A DNA stretch of 64,000 nt from Bacillota bacterium (GCA_029907475.1 JARYLU010000013.1:1-64000); one strand, 5' to 3'; counted from the stretch's first letter, positions 37,519 to 49,447 are shown. Numbers and translations: made by a program. The notes: generated by a model not told the origin, from the letters alone.

Positions 37519-38970
37519 TTAAACCAGATATCCCTGTTTCTCGGAGTGCCCTAATAGATAGAGAAAGGCATGCGCCGGAATTTTGACAATAGGTACTTTT
37601 GTTTTGAAGCTTGACAGGCCATAATCATCAGGGCGCTTGGTTACCACAATGGCACCGGCGGTAGCTTCATCTTTGGCCAGATCCACGATAGCCTCTTTTT
37701 CGTCTATGCGGGAATCATCCCTGTACTTCACCTCAATCAATAGCCTTCCCAGTGGATAATCCACCACAACATCGACCTCTTTGCCAGATTTGCCTCCTTG
37801 CCTGTAATAGCCGACGCGCGTTTTTTGCCTGTAGTAAAAGGTGGCTATATGCTTGTAGACTGTGGTCTCGACAATAATACCCATTTCGACCGGATCGGCA
37901 AGAACATCATCGAGCATTAAAACGGCATTGCGTATGGCCGCATCGGCTATATACACCTTGGGCTTTGCTTTCAAGACTTTCTTGCCCCCGATCTCTACCG
38001 GGTTGCTGATATAGATCAAATTTGAGGCATCCAGCAAATGTAAGTAATTGGCTACAGTTTGCCTGGCCACACCGATCTCCTTGGCAATCGTATCAACAGC
38101 GACCAGTCCACCGGAGTGAAGGCATAGATAGAGAAACACCTTTTCAAGTTCCGCCACATTGCGTACGCCAAACAAAACTGTCAGATCGCGTTTTAAAACC
38201 TTGTCCACCACATCTTCCCTGAGCACCCTCTGAGCGAATGGAATATCATCAGATAGGGCGATCTCCGGAAAGCCTCCCAACAAGAGATAGCGGTGAAAAT
38301 ATTTTTGCAGCATCAGGAGCGATCTGATCAGTTGTTCCAGATCAGCAGGCGACAGGTTTCCCAGACGGGTAGGTTTTATATCTACAGGGATTTCCGGTCT
38401 ATCGTCCAACTCTTTGAGCTCACAGTATTCATAAAAAGATAGGGTCGGTATTTTAATAATTGTCCATCTGCCAACCCCGCTCTCGGCTGTTTGGGCGGCC
38501 AAAACCGGACTCGCAGAACCGGCGGCAACTACCCTGCAGTTTTTGTAATGATCATACAGATGTTTCATCCACAGGTCCCACTGGGTGGCATAATGAACCT
38601 CGTCGAAAAAGAAATACAACTCTTTGCTGCTTCCAGAGATGTTTTCTTGATAAATATCAAGGATCTCTTCTATCGTGCAGAATTTTAAGATTGGATGGTC
38701 AAATGAGATATAAAGAATTGATTTTGCTGGAACCTCATGTTCCAACAAGTCTTCGATCAGTTGGTACAATATTATGGTTTTCCCTACCCGCCTCGCCCCT
38801 GAAAGAACAGTATACCGGCGAATGGTTGGGTGATGAAGCACCTTATGCGCCTCATAATACGCAAAGCGCCTCACCGGCTTGGTTGCTTCCCGGGGCACAT
38901 TACCCGTAATCCACCAGGAATTAAAAGAATAGAGCGCTTTCAACAGCCGCTCTCGATCAATAATGGCCAT
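37519..38970 (-). CDS. AAA-type ATPase with DUF4143 C-terminal domain
   Basis: 483 residues. Walker A LSGARRVGKTIILYQ lies near residue 60, Walker B LYFFFDEVHYATQWD near 120, and VVAAGSASPVLAA supplies the sensor. A winged-helix segment (AVDTIAKEIGVARQTVANYL) and the DUF4143 domain follow, with PD-(D/E)XK-like residues in GKEVDVVVDYPLGRLLIEVKYRDD. These ATPases are widespread, often mobile and without clear function. It is flanked by the partial tRNA copy and the intact tRNA-Ser, so it may be cargo of a small integrated element. Confidence 0.85.
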   Translation of the reverse strand: MAIIDRERLLKALYSFNSWWITGNVPREATKPVRRFAYYEAHKVLHHPTIRRYTVLSGARRVGKTIILYQLIEDLLEHEVPAKSILYISFDHPILKFCTIEEILDIYQENISGSSKELYFFFDEVHYATQWDLWMKHLYDHYKNCRVVAAGSASPVLAAQTAESGVGRWTIIKIPTLSFYEYCELKELDDRPEIPVDIKPTRLGNLSPADLEQLIRSLLMLQKYFHRYLLLGGFPEIALSDDIPFAQRVLREDVVDKVLKRDLTVLFGVRNVAELEKVFLYLCLHSGGLVAVDTIAKEIGVARQTVANYLHLLDASNLIYISNPVEIGGKKVLKAKPKVYIADAAIRNAVLMLDDVLADPVEMGIIVETTVYKHIATFYYRQKTRVGYYRQGGKSGKEVDVVVDYPLGRLLIEVKYRDDSRIDEKEAIVDLAKDEATAGAIVVTKRPDDYGLSSFKTKVPIVKIPAHAFLYLLGHSEKQGYLV

Positions 38971-39140
38971 TATTATTCACCTACTTTACATTATAATTAT
39001 ATAAAGTGTAACATACACTTATCATTTATGCAATAAAGCGCCTTGATGTCTTTAGCCGCTTAGTTTTTTAGGTATCATCGCCGCTGTAGAAATAAAACTA
39101 AAAAGAACTCGCAATTTGAATGCGAGTTCCCCTTATTTTT

Positions 39141-39237
<97 letters not shown>

Positions 39238-39251
39238 GCGCAAGCGTAATT

Positions 39252-39809
39252 TTATTCTGTTGGCAGAGCTTCCGTGCCCCCGCGCAGGCGCTGGAAAAAT
39301 TCCTTGAGGAGCCGGGCGCAGGCTTCTTCGCAAACACCGCCCGTTACCTCTACGCGGTGGTTAAAACACTCCTGCGCCAGCAGGTCAACGCAGCTTCCCG
39401 CGGCTCCTCCTTTAGGGTCGCGCGCCCCGTAGACGATCCTGTCCAGGCGCGCCTGGACCGCAGCGCCGGCGCACATGGGGCAGGGCTCCATGGTTACGTA
39501 AAGGGTGCAGTCGTTGAGGCGCCACCCGCCCACCACCAGGGCGGCCTCCCGCATCGCCAGCATTTCGGCGTGGGCGGTGGGGTCTCCCAGCCGCTCCCGC
39601 AGGTTGTGCCCCCTGGCGATAACCCGGCCTTCCTTGACGATGACGGCACCCACCGGTACCTCCCTTTTGGCGGCGGCGCGCCTGGCCTCCTTGAGGGCCT
39701 CCCTCATAAATTTTTCGTCAATCGATCTTTCACCGGCTTTTTCATCAGACACCGGATTCGCCGCGCCCGGCCCGGTGTCCGTTCTCTCAGGCAACTCCGT
39801 CGTTGTCAC
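39252..39809 (-). CDS. tadA: tRNA adenosine(34) deaminase TadA
   Basis: 185 residues. The cytidine-deaminase-type zinc site is clear: THAE (His ligand and catalytic Glu, in DPTAHAEMLAMREA) and PCPMCAGA (two Cys ligands). The core begins at FMREALKEARRAAAKREVPVG. The N-terminal 34 residues are extra and rich in Thr/Pro/Gly, so translation could start further in. TadA makes inosine at position 34 of tRNA-Arg(ACG), and a tRNA-Arg(ACG) gene lies about 260 bp away in the same cluster. Confidence 0.95.
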   Translation of the reverse strand: MTTTELPERTDTGPGAANPVSDEKAGERSIDEKFMREALKEARRAAAKREVPVGAVIVKEGRVIARGHNLRERLGDPTAHAEMLAMREAALVVGGWRLNDCTLYVTMEPCPMCAGAAVQARLDRIVYGARDPKGGAAGSCVDLLAQECFNHRVEVTGGVCEEACARLLKEFFQRLRGGTEALPTE

Positions 39810-39840
39810 GCTCGCTTCTTCTCAAAACTCATTGAGTAAA

Positions 39841-39917
39841 TGGCGCGCCCGGAGGGACTCGAACCCCCGACACGCGGTTTAGGAAACCGCTGCTCTATCC
39901 ACCTGAGCTACGGGCGC
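39841..39917 (-). tRNA. tRNA-Arg (anticodon CCT)
   Basis: Stem GCGCCCG/CGGGCGC, D arm TAGCTCAGGTGGATAGAGC, anticodon loop TTCCTAA (CCT, reads AGG), T arm GGGGGTTCGAGTCCC, encoded CCA. Confidence 0.96.
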
Positions 39918-39959
39918 AGAAAAAAATAAAACACATGTTAGTGACATTTATGGATAAAA

Positions 39960-40054
39960 TGGCGGAGAGAGAGGGATTCGAACCCTCGAAGCAAGCTTTA
40001 ACTCGCTTAGTCGCTTAGCAGGCGACCGCCTTCAGCCAACTCGGCCATCTCTCC
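39960..40054 (-). tRNA. tRNA-Ser (anticodon GCT)
   Basis: Stem GGAGAGA/TCTCTCC, long variable arm, anticodon loop CTGCTAA (GCT, reads AGC/AGU), T-loop GGTTCGAATCC, encoded CCA. Confidence 0.96.
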
Positions 40055-40070
40055 GCAAAAAAATTTTTTA

Positions 40071-40147
40071 TGGTGCGCCCGGAGGGACTTGAACCCCCAG
40101 CCTACAGATCCGTAGTCTGTCGCTCTATCCAGTTGAGCTACGGGCGC
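40071..40147 (-). tRNA. tRNA-Arg (anticodon ACG)
   Basis: Stem GCGCCCG/CGGGCGC, anticodon loop CTACGGA (ACG, converted to ICG by TadA, reads CGN), T-loop GGTTCAAGTCC, encoded CCA. Confidence 0.96.
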
Positions 40148-40169
40148 AAAACTAATGATGCCTCTGAAA

Positions 40170-40260
40170 TGGCGGAGGGGGTGGGATTCGAACCCACGGA
40201 ACCCGCAAGGAGTTCAACGATTTTCAAGACCGCCTCCTTAAACCGCTCGGACACCCCTCC
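40170..40260 (-). tRNA. tRNA-Ser (anticodon TGA)
   Basis: Stem GGAGGGG/CCCCTCC, long variable arm, anticodon loop CTTGAAA (TGA, reads UCA and UCN), T-loop GGTTCGAATCC, encoded CCA. Confidence 0.96.
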
Positions 40261-40444
40261 TGCAGGGGAAACGAGCACGGGAAACCCGCGCTCCTCGGCG
40301 CCAGTATAGCATAAGAACAAGCCACTGTCAAGGCAACCTCGCGGCAGCCGCGGCAGGGGGGCGATCCGTGGTCGGGGCTCCTGGATTGAGAAAATGCCCG
40401 TTCTTCTGGATCGGACGGTTCGGACGGGCAGATGAGCCGCACCG

Positions 40445-41743
<1,299 letters not shown>

Positions 41744-41902
41744 TTAGTTTCTCCAGTTCACCCCACCGTTTCGCTTCCCGGGTTTTCCCGCTTCCCGTTC
41801 AGAGCCTCGGATTATTAAGGCACGCGCGGCACCTGCAGGAGCCAGGAGAAATCGGAGCGCGCGGTATTTGCCCCGTCCTGCCGGTCCTTCCGGTCCTCTC
41901 CT

Positions 41903-43498
41903 TTACAAAGAAACGACCTTAACGTTGAGGATGCCTCCTAGCTGGCGAAGTTTTTCCAGGGTCCCCTCGTCAACAGGGGAATCCACGCTCAAAGTCATGA
42001 GAGCCTCTTCCCCCCGCGTGCAGCGCCCGACCTGCATCATGGCGATGTTAATCTGGGCCTGTCCGAGCAATGAAGCAAAGGGGCCGATTACCCCCGGCCG
42101 GTCGATGTGATCCACAAAGAGCATATACGGGGTGGGGATGATATCCATCTTATAGCGGTTCACCTGGACGATGCGGGGCCCGTTATCCCAGGCGATGGTT
42201 CCGGCATACTCGGCCTGAATTCCGTCCCCGGCGATCCTTGCCGTGATCAGGTTGACGTAACCCGATTTGCTCCCTTCGTCCTGCCGCTCAAAAACCCGGA
42301 TCCCGCGGTTTTCAGCAAGCCAGGCGGCATTGACCAGATTGACATTATCTCCCATCACGGGCCTGAGGAGGCCCTTCAAGAAAGCAAGGGTGATGACGGC
42401 TGTTTCTTTTCTGGCAATTTCTCCGCTGTAAGTGAGCTCCACCCGCTCGGCAGGAACCTTTTCCAGCTGGTAATAAAGCTTTCCCAGTTGCTCCGCAAGC
42501 AAGAAGTAGGCACGCAGAGCATTGATTTCTTCCCCCAGGAGACAGGGAAGATTTACCGTATTGGGAACAATCTCTCCCCTTAAAGCCGACAGGACGTAAG
42601 TGGCCACATCGGTTCCCACCCGGCGCTGGGCCTCGTAAGTGGTTGCCCCCAGGTGCGGGGTCACGACCACATTCTCGAATTCGAGCAGGGGATTCCCCGT
42701 GCACGGTTCTTTGCTGAAAACGTCCAGGGCGGCGCTGGCGACAATCCCTTCCCGCAGGGCGTCGGCCAGGGCTTTTTCGTTAACGATACCGCCCCGCGCG
42801 CAGTTCACCACCCTTAACCCCCGTTTGGCGATGCGAAATTGCTCGGTCCCGATCATTCCGGTTGTTTCCTCGGTTTTAGGAGTGTGGACGGTAATCACGT
42901 CGGCCTCACGGACCAGCTCGTTCAGGGTCTCCATCCGTTCCGCGCCGAACCGCTTGAAGCGCTCCAGCGGAATGTAGGGGTCGTAAGCAATGACTCGCAT
43001 CCCGAAGGCCTTCAGGCGGGTCGCAACCAGGGACCCGATCCGGCCCAACCCCACGATCCCCACGGTCTTCCCGAAAAGCTCATTTCCCATGAAGCGGTTC
43101 CGGCCCCACCCCCCGCCTTTCACAACCTGGTGAGCCTGCGGGAGGCTCCGCGCTGCCGCCAGCATCAGGGCGATGGTTTGCTCGGCAGCCGAAATACTGT
43201 TGCTGTCGGGTGTGTTGACAACCACCACGCCGTACCGGGTTGCCGCGTCGACATCGATGTTATCCACACCGTTTCCGGCGCGCCCTACCACCTTTAACCT
43301 CTTGCCCCGGCGCAGGACCTCCTCCGTGACAAAGGGGATGCTCCGCACGATGAGTGCGTCGTAATTTTCAATGACCCCTTCCAGTTCCGGCTGGCCAATT
43401 CCGAATTCTACGTCGACCTCGGCCTCCCGGCGGAGCATTTCCAGGGCTTCATCAACGATCTTGTCACCAACAAGAATTTTTGGTTTTCCGTTTTGCAC
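41903..43498 (-). CDS. serA: D-3-phosphoglycerate dehydrogenase
   Basis: 531 residues, the long three-domain form. The NAD-binding motif is GIVGLGRIG. The catalytic Arg is in VNCARGGIVNE, the Glu in FSKEPC and the His in VTPHLGAT. An intervening domain (about 315-450) is followed by a C-terminal ACT domain (VDHIDRPGVIGPFASLLGQ) that senses serine. It catalyses the first step of serine synthesis from 3-phosphoglycerate. The GTG start lies 6 nt after the aminotransferase stop, behind AGGAGGA, so the two are cotranslated. Confidence 0.96.
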   Translation of the reverse strand: MQNGKPKILVGDKIVDEALEMLRREAEVDVEFGIGQPELEGVIENYDALIVRSIPFVTEEVLRRGKRLKVVGRAGNGVDNIDVDAATRYGVVVVNTPDSNSISAAEQTIALMLAAARSLPQAHQVVKGGGWGRNRFMGNELFGKTVGIVGLGRIGSLVATRLKAFGMRVIAYDPYIPLERFKRFGAERMETLNELVREADVITVHTPKTEETTGMIGTEQFRIAKRGLRVVNCARGGIVNEKALADALREGIVASAALDVFSKEPCTGNPLLEFENVVVTPHLGATTYEAQRRVGTDVATYVLSALRGEIVPNTVNLPCLLGEEINALRAYFLLAEQLGKLYYQLEKVPAERVELTYSGEIARKETAVITLAFLKGLLRPVMGDNVNLVNAAWLAENRGIRVFERQDEGSKSGYVNLITARIAGDGIQAEYAGTIAWDNGPRIVQVNRYKMDIIPTPYMLFVDHIDRPGVIGPFASLLGQAQINIAMMQVGRCTRGEEALMTLSVDSPVDEGTLEKLRQLGGILNVKVVSL

Positions 43499-43503
43499 CC
43501 TCC

Positions 43504-44673
43504 TCAGCTTCCTCCTTTCCCCGCCGCGGCAAGCGCAACTCTCTGGGCTGCCCTGACCCCCTGCCCCAGCTCTACCTGGTAGCCACAGAGGTTGAGCGCC
43601 ATTTCCAGGGCAGCGAGCACCGCGATCGCGTCTAAATCATGAACGTAGCCCAGGTGTCCGATCCGGAAGATCTTGTTCTCCAGCTGGCGCTGTCCCCCGG
43701 CCACCACAACATTGAACTTATCGCGAAGCACGCGGCGCAGGGTGTTGGCTTCGATCCCTGCAGGACTCAGGATGGCGGTTACCGCCGCCGAAGCTACCTC
43801 ATCCGGTGCCAGGAGTTCGAGGGCCAGTGCCCGCGCCCCCTGCCGCACCATCTCCCGGAGCCGCTTGTGGCGGGCAAAAATGGTTTCAAGCCCCTCGGTC
43901 GCGATCATTTTTAAGGATTCGGCAAGTGCTGTAATTTGGGGGAGCGCCGGTGTGTAAGGTGTTTGGCCCTTGGCTGCCGACTTCCGGGCCGCCTCCACAT
44001 CCCAGTAATAGCGGGCGTTGGTGCAGCCGGCCGCGGCCTCCCAGGCGCGGGGGCTCAGGCATAAAAACGAAAGGCCCGGGGGGATCATAAAGCTCTTCTG
44101 CGAGCCCGCCACCACTACATCTACGTTCCAGGCATCGGTTTCCAGCTCCATCGCCCCCAGACTGCTCACCGCGTCCACAATGAAAAGGGCGGGATGATCC
44201 CCAAGGGCGCCGCGTAAACTCCGTAAATCGTTCGTAACGCCGGTCGAGGTTTCGTTGTGTGTGACATAAACCGCTTTGATTTCCTGTTTCTTGTCCTCTT
44301 TAACGGCATCTGCAAGTGCCGCCGGATCTGCGGCTGTTCCCCAGGTAAAATCGAGCTTTTCGACCCGGGCACCAAAACGCCTGGCAATTTCCGCAAAACG
44401 CTCCCCAAAAACTCCAATGGAAACCACTAAAACCTTTTCTCCGGGCGAAACAAAGTTGGCTACAGCAGCTTCCATCGCCCCGGTTCCTGCCGAGGGAAAA
44501 ATGATGATTTCATTTCGGGTGCGAAAAACCTGTTTTAAGCCCTCCGTAACCTCCTCTAATAGTGCTTTAAATTCAGGACCCCTGTGGTTGATCATCGGTT
44601 TGCCCAGCGCCCGCAGTACCCGGGGGGGTACCGGCGTAGGGCCCGGTAGCATTAGGTACTGTTTCTCCTCCAT
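43504..44673 (-). CDS. class V aminotransferase (serine/phosphoserine or alanine-glyoxylate type)
   Basis: 389 residues from ATG 44673 with GAGGAGG upstream. It begins YLMLPGPTPVPPRVL, typical of alanine-glyoxylate/serine-pyruvate aminotransferases. The PLP-binding Lys is in VVAGSQKSFMIPPGL; the Asp that contacts the ring is in LFIVDAVSSLG. In an operon with serA and serS it probably serves as the phosphoserine or serine transaminase of the pathway, replacing a separate SerC. It is the first gene after the T-box leader. The substrate cannot be fixed from sequence. Confidence 0.9.
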   Translation of the reverse strand: MEEKQYLMLPGPTPVPPRVLRALGKPMINHRGPEFKALLEEVTEGLKQVFRTRNEIIIFPSAGTGAMEAAVANFVSPGEKVLVVSIGVFGERFAEIARRFGARVEKLDFTWGTAADPAALADAVKEDKKQEIKAVYVTHNETSTGVTNDLRSLRGALGDHPALFIVDAVSSLGAMELETDAWNVDVVVAGSQKSFMIPPGLSFLCLSPRAWEAAAGCTNARYYWDVEAARKSAAKGQTPYTPALPQITALAESLKMIATEGLETIFARHKRLREMVRQGARALALELLAPDEVASAAVTAILSPAGIEANTLRRVLRDKFNVVVAGGQRQLENKIFRIGHLGYVHDLDAIAVLAALEMALNLCGYQVELGQGVRAAQRVALAAAGKGGS

Positions 44674-44699
44674 TTTTCTCCTCCTCGGCGTAATAGGCG

Positions 44700-44945
44700 T
44701 AATAAAAAACCCTCGCCCCCTTGCTGGGACGAGAGGTCTTTCCCGCGTTGCCACCCAATTTGGTCCCGGCATAAAAGCCGTGACCCCCTCACCTGGTCGT
44801 TAACGGAATCCTACCGTACCCCTTAGCCCGGCCTGGGACCGGTTTCCGGGGTCAGCTCCGGGGGGGATTCCAACCCGCCTGCTGCCGGTTCCCACCAGCC
44901 ACCGGCTCTCTGAAAAAGACAGGGGTGTTGTACTTGGCCCCTTCT
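44700..44945 (-). promoter_or_regulatory. T-box riboswitch of the serine operon
   Basis: Stem I motif AGAGAGCCGG..GGCTGGTGGGAACCGG, the T-box sequence TTGGGTGGCAACGCGGG, and a terminator with arms CTCGTCCC / GGGGCGAG followed by TTTTTTATT, about 30 nt before the aminotransferase start. Uncharged tRNA binding favours the antiterminator. The specifier region reads GGAGCTGACC; AGC (Ser) fits the operon, but GCU is also possible, so I leave it open. Confidence 0.9.
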
Positions 44946-45105
44946 TAGCCCTAAATCTAAAATTAAATTCGGAAAAATCGCCAGCTCGCTTTCTCTGCCC
45001 TTCTCTCCAAAAAAGACCGGGCAGAAAGTCCCCTCCGCGTCCCGGGGACAGGGAATAACTCTTGCAGGAACGGGGATTCCCGCAAGCGGAAGTAACGCTA
45101 ATGAG

Positions 45106-45134
45106 ATTATACCATTAAAACCGGAAAGAGGCAA
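45106..45134 (-). promoter_or_regulatory. promoter of the T-box leader and serine operon
   Basis: Minus-strand -35 TTGCCT (45129-45134), 17-bp spacer, perfect -10 TATAAT (45106-45111). It gives a leader of about 425 nt before the aminotransferase start, long enough for the whole T-box. Confidence 0.6.
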
Positions 45135-45159
45135 ACTTTTTCTCACAACCTTAGTGCCT

Positions 45160-45735
45160 TTAGTGCGGGCCCGCCGCAAGTTCGAGAAAATAACGGTGGA
45201 TGCGGAGATCCGGCGTGAGTTCGGGGTGGAAAGTTGCAGCAAGCACTCTCCCCTGGCGTGCCAGGACAATCCCCTCCCGGTACCGGGCCAAAACCTCAAC
45301 CTCCGGGCCGGCAGCCTCAATCAATGGAGCGCGAATAAAAACAGCAGGAAAGGGCTCGGCGCCCAGGAACGGGATTTCAAGGTCGGTTTCGAAGCTATCG
45401 ACCTGCCGCCCGTAGGCGTTCCGGTGAATCCGGATGTCCATTAAACCAAGCCGTTTCTGATCGCTCCCCACGATGTCGCGGGCAAGGAGCACCGCCCCGG
45501 CACAGGTTCCGAAAACCGGCAGCCCCGCCTGCGCCCGCCCCAGGATCGGCTCTGCCAGCCCAAAATCGAAAACCAGCTTCCCGATTGTCGTGCTTTCGCC
45601 GCCGGGAAGCACCAGTGCCTCGATCTCTTCTACATCACGGGGCATCCGCACTTCCAGCACAGTGCAACCACAGCGCTCTAAAGCCCGGGCATGCTCCCGA
45701 AAGGCCCCCTGCATTGCTAAAACGCCGACTTTCAC
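45160..45735 (-). CDS. pdxT: pyridoxal 5'-phosphate synthase glutaminase subunit PdxT
   Basis: 191 residues. It is a class I-type glutaminase with ALVLPGGESTTIG, the catalytic Cys in VFGTCAGAVLLA, and the His/Glu pair in TFHPELT. It supplies ammonia to PdxS for the one-step synthesis of vitamin B6 from ribose 5-phosphate and glyceraldehyde 3-phosphate. The gene follows pdxS by 36 bp; the complex is a 12+12 assembly in the family. Confidence 0.97.
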   Translation of the reverse strand: MKVGVLAMQGAFREHARALERCGCTVLEVRMPRDVEEIEALVLPGGESTTIGKLVFDFGLAEPILGRAQAGLPVFGTCAGAVLLARDIVGSDQKRLGLMDIRIHRNAYGRQVDSFETDLEIPFLGAEPFPAVFIRAPLIEAAGPEVEVLARYREGIVLARQGRVLAATFHPELTPDLRIHRYFLELAAGPH

Positions 45736-45771
45736 CTTTTTCAGGTCCTTTCTTGAGAATTTCTCAGAAAT

Positions 45772-46656
45772 CTACCAGCCCCGGACTGCGAGGCGCGCTT
45801 CGGGAGCGAGGGAAGCGAGTTCCAACCCCCGCATTGCCTCGCCCAGACCACGGGAGACCTCCGCCAGCACCTGCGGGTCTCGATAATGGGTCACTGCAGC
45901 CACAGTCGCCCGCGCCCGGGCGGCAGGATCGGAAGACTTAAAGATCCCGGACCCCACAAACACCCCGTCTGCTCCCAACTGCATCATCAGGGCGGCATCG
46001 GCCGGGGTTGCAACCCCTCCGGCCGCGAAGTTGACAACGGGGAGGCGCCCGGCGGTGGCAACTTCTTTAACCAGTTCGTAAGGGGCTCCCAGCTTCTTGG
46101 CGGCTGCCATCAATTCCTCGGGAAGCAAATTTTGGAGCCACCGGATTTCTCCCTGGACCGTGCGCATGTGCCTTACAGCCTCGACGATATTACCAGTCCC
46201 GGCCTCCCCCTTGGTCCGGATCATCGCCGCTCCTTCACCGATCCTCCGGAGGGCCTCGCCGAGATCCCGTGCCCCGCAAACAAAGGGAACGCGAAACTGG
46301 TGCTTATCAATGTGATGAAGTTCGTCTGCGGGAGTAAGAACCTCGCTTTCATCAACATAATCCACCCCAAGCGCTTCTAAAATCTGGGCCTCCACAAAAT
46401 GCCCGATCCGGGCCTTGGCCATTACCGGAATGGTAACCGCTTCCATGATTCGTAAAATTACCTCGGGATCGGCCATCCGGGCTACCCCTCCGGCAGCCCT
46501 GATATCAGCAGGAACCCGTTCCAGGGCCATGACCGCACACGCCCCCGCCTCTTCCGCGATTTTTGCCTGTTCCGGGGTGGTGACGTCCATAATCACGCCG
46601 CCTTTGAGCATTTCTGCAAGACCCTTTTTCAGCGTCCAGGTTCCTTTTGCCTCCAT
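45772..46656 (-). CDS. pdxS: pyridoxal 5'-phosphate synthase subunit PdxS
   Basis: 294 residues from ATG 46656, the usual length; an ATG at 46686 would add ten residues. Conserved stretches are [14 protein letters not shown], the catalytic Lys in [14 protein letters not shown], and the second active-site Lys in [51 protein letters not shown] forms the phosphate-binding end of the barrel. A strong promoter lies just upstream, and it forms an operon with pdxT. Confidence 0.97.
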   Translation of the reverse strand: MEAKGTWTLKKGLAEMLKGGVIMDVTTPEQAKIAEEAGACAVMALERVPADIRAAGGVARMADPEVILRIMEAVTIPVMAKARIGHFVEAQILEALGVDYVDESEVLTPADELHHIDKHQFRVPFVCGARDLGEALRRIGEGAAMIRTKGEAGTGNIVEAVRHMRTVQGEIRWLQNLLPEELMAAAKKLGAPYELVKEVATAGRLPVVNFAAGGVATPADAALMMQLGADGVFVGSGIFKSSDPAARARATVAAVTHYRDPQVLAEVSRGLGEAMRGLELASLAPEARLAVRGW

Positions 46657-46719
46657 TTCAACCCCGTCCTTTCCTTGTTCAACCATGCCTCGATCAGCTC
46701 ATCTCTTCCTTTTGCTGTT

Positions 46720-46748
46720 ATTCTACTCCATGCGCGATGTCCTGACAA
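46720..46748 (-). promoter_or_regulatory. pdxST promoter
   Basis: Minus-strand -35 TTGTCA (46743-46748), 17-bp spacer, -10 TAGAAT (46720-46725), about 64 bp before the pdxS ATG. No other likely promoter lies between gyrA and pdxS. Confidence 0.65.
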
Positions 46749-46798
46749 GATAAACAATTTGCGATTTTCCCCCGGATTTAACCGGATTGGAAAAATTT

Positions 46799-49243
46799 TC
46801 ACTGCCTAGCTTCACGGAGACTTGACGACGGGAGCTTAGCGAGAGCGACCAGCCGGTCCCCCGCATCCAGGCGCATCAACCGGACACCCTGGGTGGCGCG
46901 CCCCTGCTGGGGAATTTCCCGGACTGCGAGCCTGATGATGCTCCCTTCCCCGCTCATCAGCAGCACCTCATCCTGCTCGGCAACGACCTTGATCCCTGCA
47001 AGGGGCCCGTTCCGGTCCGTAACCTTGAGCGTGGTTACACCCTTTCCGCCGCGCCCCTGTCGCCGGTACTCTTCGAGGGGGGTTCGCTTCCCGTAACCTC
47101 GGTCCGAAACAACCAGCAAATTCCCCTGCGGCCATACCCGCTCCATGCCGATCACCTCATCTCCCGGCCGGAGGCGGATGCCCCGGACCCCTGCGGCCGT
47201 GCGCCCCATCGGGCGCACCTCTTCTTCGTGGAAGCGCAGCACCAGCCCGGCGCGGGTCGCCAGGATCAAATCGCTGTCCCCACCGGTGAGCCTGACCCCG
47301 ATCAGTTCATCGCCGGGATTCAGGCGGAGGGCGATAATTCCGTCCCTCCTCACGGAATCGTACTCCTGCAGCCTCCCCTTTTTCACCACCCCCTGTTTTG
47401 TGGCGAGAAAAAGGTAATGCTCCTTGCTGAATTCCCGCAGGGGGATCACCGCGGTCACCTCTTCATCCCCTGCCAGGGGAAGGAGGTTGACGAGGGCAAC
47501 CCCTTTTGCCTGGCGGCTCCCTTCTGGCAGATCGTAAACCTTGAGGCGGTATACTTTCCCCTTATTTGTAAAGATAAGAAGGTAGTGGAGGGTTGTGGTC
47601 ACAAAGAGGTGCTCCACGAAGTCCTCCTCGCGCGTGGTGAGGGCGGTAACCCCGCGCCCTCCCCTGTGCTGGCCGCGGTAGACCTGCACGGGGATACGCT
47701 TGATGTAGCCGCGCCTTGTGAGGGTGATCACCACAACCTCCTCGGGAATAATGTCCTCTCTGGAGACTTCGGGAGGGGGGCCGGTGATCTCTGTGCGCCG
47801 GGCGTCCCCGAATTTACCTTTGACTTCGAGGAGCTCGTCCCTGATCACGCCCCGGATCAGTTCTTCCCGCGCCAGGAGCTCTTTCAAGCGCGTAATCCTT
47901 TCTTCCAGTTCCCTGCGCTCGAACTCTACCTTTTCCTGCTCCAGGGCAGTCAACCGCTGGAGGCGCATGTCCAGAATCGCCTGTGCCTGGCGCTCACTTA
48001 AATTAAAATTGGCCTGCAGGCCCTGCCGCGCCTCGTCTACATGCTTCGAGCCGCGGATCAGGGCAATCACCTCATCGATGTGCCGGAGTGCAATCGCCAG
48101 CCCCTCCACAATGTGGAGGCGCTCCTCGGCGCGGCGCAACTGGTACTGCGTCCGGCGCGTCACCACCGCGATCTGGTGGTTGAGGTAGTGCTCCAGAACC
48201 TGGCGCAGGTTTAAAACCCGGGGTTCACCGTCAACGAGGGCGAGCATGATTACGCCAAAGCTCTCCTGGAGCTGGGTGTGTTTGTACAGCCTGTTCAGGA
48301 TCACACGGGGGTTTGCCTCACGCCGCAGCTCCATGCAAACGCGCATTCCCGAGCGGTCGGACTCGTCCCGCAGGTCGCTGACTCCGTCGATCTTCTTTTC
48401 CCGGATCAGTTCTGCAATCCGCTCCACGAGCCGCGCCTTGTTTACCTGGTAGGGAAGCTCGGTAATCACGATCTGGTTGCGTCCCCCCGGCCCCTTTTCG
48501 ACGACCGCACGCCCCCGCATGAGCACCGTGCCCCGCCCTGTTTCGTAAGCCGCCCGCACTCCGTCCTGGCCGAGGATCAAGCCCCCGGTGGGAAAGTCAG
48601 GCCCGGGAATGAACCCCATCAGGTCCTGCGGAGTAGCCTCCGGGTGGTCGATCAGGTAAATGAGCCCATCAATCACCTCAGCCAGGTTGTGAGGGGGAAT
48701 GTTTGTCGCCATCCCTACCGCGATCCCCGAAGACCCGTTGATCAAAAGGTTGGGGATCCTGCTCGGCAGGACGGCGGGCTCCTGCAGAGAGCCGTCGTAG
48801 TTGGGAACAAAGTCCACCGTCTCCTGGTCGATGTCGGCGAGCATCGGCAGGGCCACCGGCGCCAGCCGGACCTCGGTATAGCGCATCGCCGCCGGGGCAT
48901 CCCCGTCAACCGATCCAAAGTTCCCGTGCCCGTCGACAAGGGGGTAGCGGCAGGCAAAATCCTGGGCGAGCCGGACGAGAGCGTCATAAACGGCGGCATC
49001 TCCGTGCGGGTGGTAGCGGGCCAGCACGTTTCCCACGACAACCGCGGACTTTTTATGAGGCCTGTCGGGCCCCATTCCGGTATCGTACATGGCGTAGAGA
49101 ATCCGCCTGTGTACGGGCTTCAAGCCGTCCCGGACATCGGGAAGAGCGCGCCCTACAATCACGCTCATGGCATAGTCAAGGTAGGATTTTTGCACTTCTT
49201 CGTTAATGTCAACAGGTAAAATTAAGGTGCCTGGTGTCGCCAA
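46799..49243 (-). CDS. gyrA: DNA gyrase subunit A
   Basis: 814 residues. The winged-helix domain contains [29 protein letters not shown] and the catalytic Tyr in [11 protein letters not shown]. The tower and coiled-coil region is followed by the C-terminal beta-pinwheel with the GyrA box QGRGGKG (in [14 protein letters not shown]). The start is a TTG with GGGAGG upstream; no ATG gives the conserved N-terminus. It introduces negative supercoils together with GyrB. It lies downstream of gyrB on the same strand, separated by 1.1 kb that holds a small plus-strand gene. Confidence 0.97.
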   Translation of the reverse strand: MATPGTLILPVDINEEVQKSYLDYAMSVIVGRALPDVRDGLKPVHRRILYAMYDTGMGPDRPHKKSAVVVGNVLARYHPHGDAAVYDALVRLAQDFACRYPLVDGHGNFGSVDGDAPAAMRYTEVRLAPVALPMLADIDQETVDFVPNYDGSLQEPAVLPSRIPNLLINGSSGIAVGMATNIPPHNLAEVIDGLIYLIDHPEATPQDLMGFIPGPDFPTGGLILGQDGVRAAYETGRGTVLMRGRAVVEKGPGGRNQIVITELPYQVNKARLVERIAELIREKKIDGVSDLRDESDRSGMRVCMELRREANPRVILNRLYKHTQLQESFGVIMLALVDGEPRVLNLRQVLEHYLNHQIAVVTRRTQYQLRRAEERLHIVEGLAIALRHIDEVIALIRGSKHVDEARQGLQANFNLSERQAQAILDMRLQRLTALEQEKVEFERRELEERITRLKELLAREELIRGVIRDELLEVKGKFGDARRTEITGPPPEVSREDIIPEEVVVITLTRRGYIKRIPVQVYRGQHRGGRGVTALTTREEDFVEHLFVTTTLHYLLIFTNKGKVYRLKVYDLPEGSRQAKGVALVNLLPLAGDEEVTAVIPLREFSKEHYLFLATKQGVVKKGRLQEYDSVRRDGIIALRLNPGDELIGVRLTGGDSDLILATRAGLVLRFHEEEVRPMGRTAAGVRGIRLRPGDEVIGMERVWPQGNLLVVSDRGYGKRTPLEEYRRQGRGGKGVTTLKVTDRNGPLAGIKVVAEQDEVLLMSGEGSIIRLAVREIPQQGRATQGVRLMRLDAGDRLVALAKLPSSSLREARQ

Positions 49244-49447
49244 AACCTCGCCTCCCTCGAATTCTCATCGGGATGAATTTTCATGCAACTTTTTGCTTCT
49301 TTCCTGTTATCTAAAAAATACCTGGAGTCAGGATGACACTTCTGGCCTGGTGACCCAGTTCAATATTTTACCATAACTCAGGAACAAGATCTACCAAAGG
49401 GAACAGGCCGTTTAACAGGCCCGGACCGCGTCAACCCGGGCCGTCCC
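49244..49447. other. gene-free stretch upstream of gyrA
   Basis: No gene is supported. It should carry the gyrA promoter, but I cannot pick one with confidence. Together with 49448-49792 it makes about 550 bp without coding sequence. Confidence 0.5.
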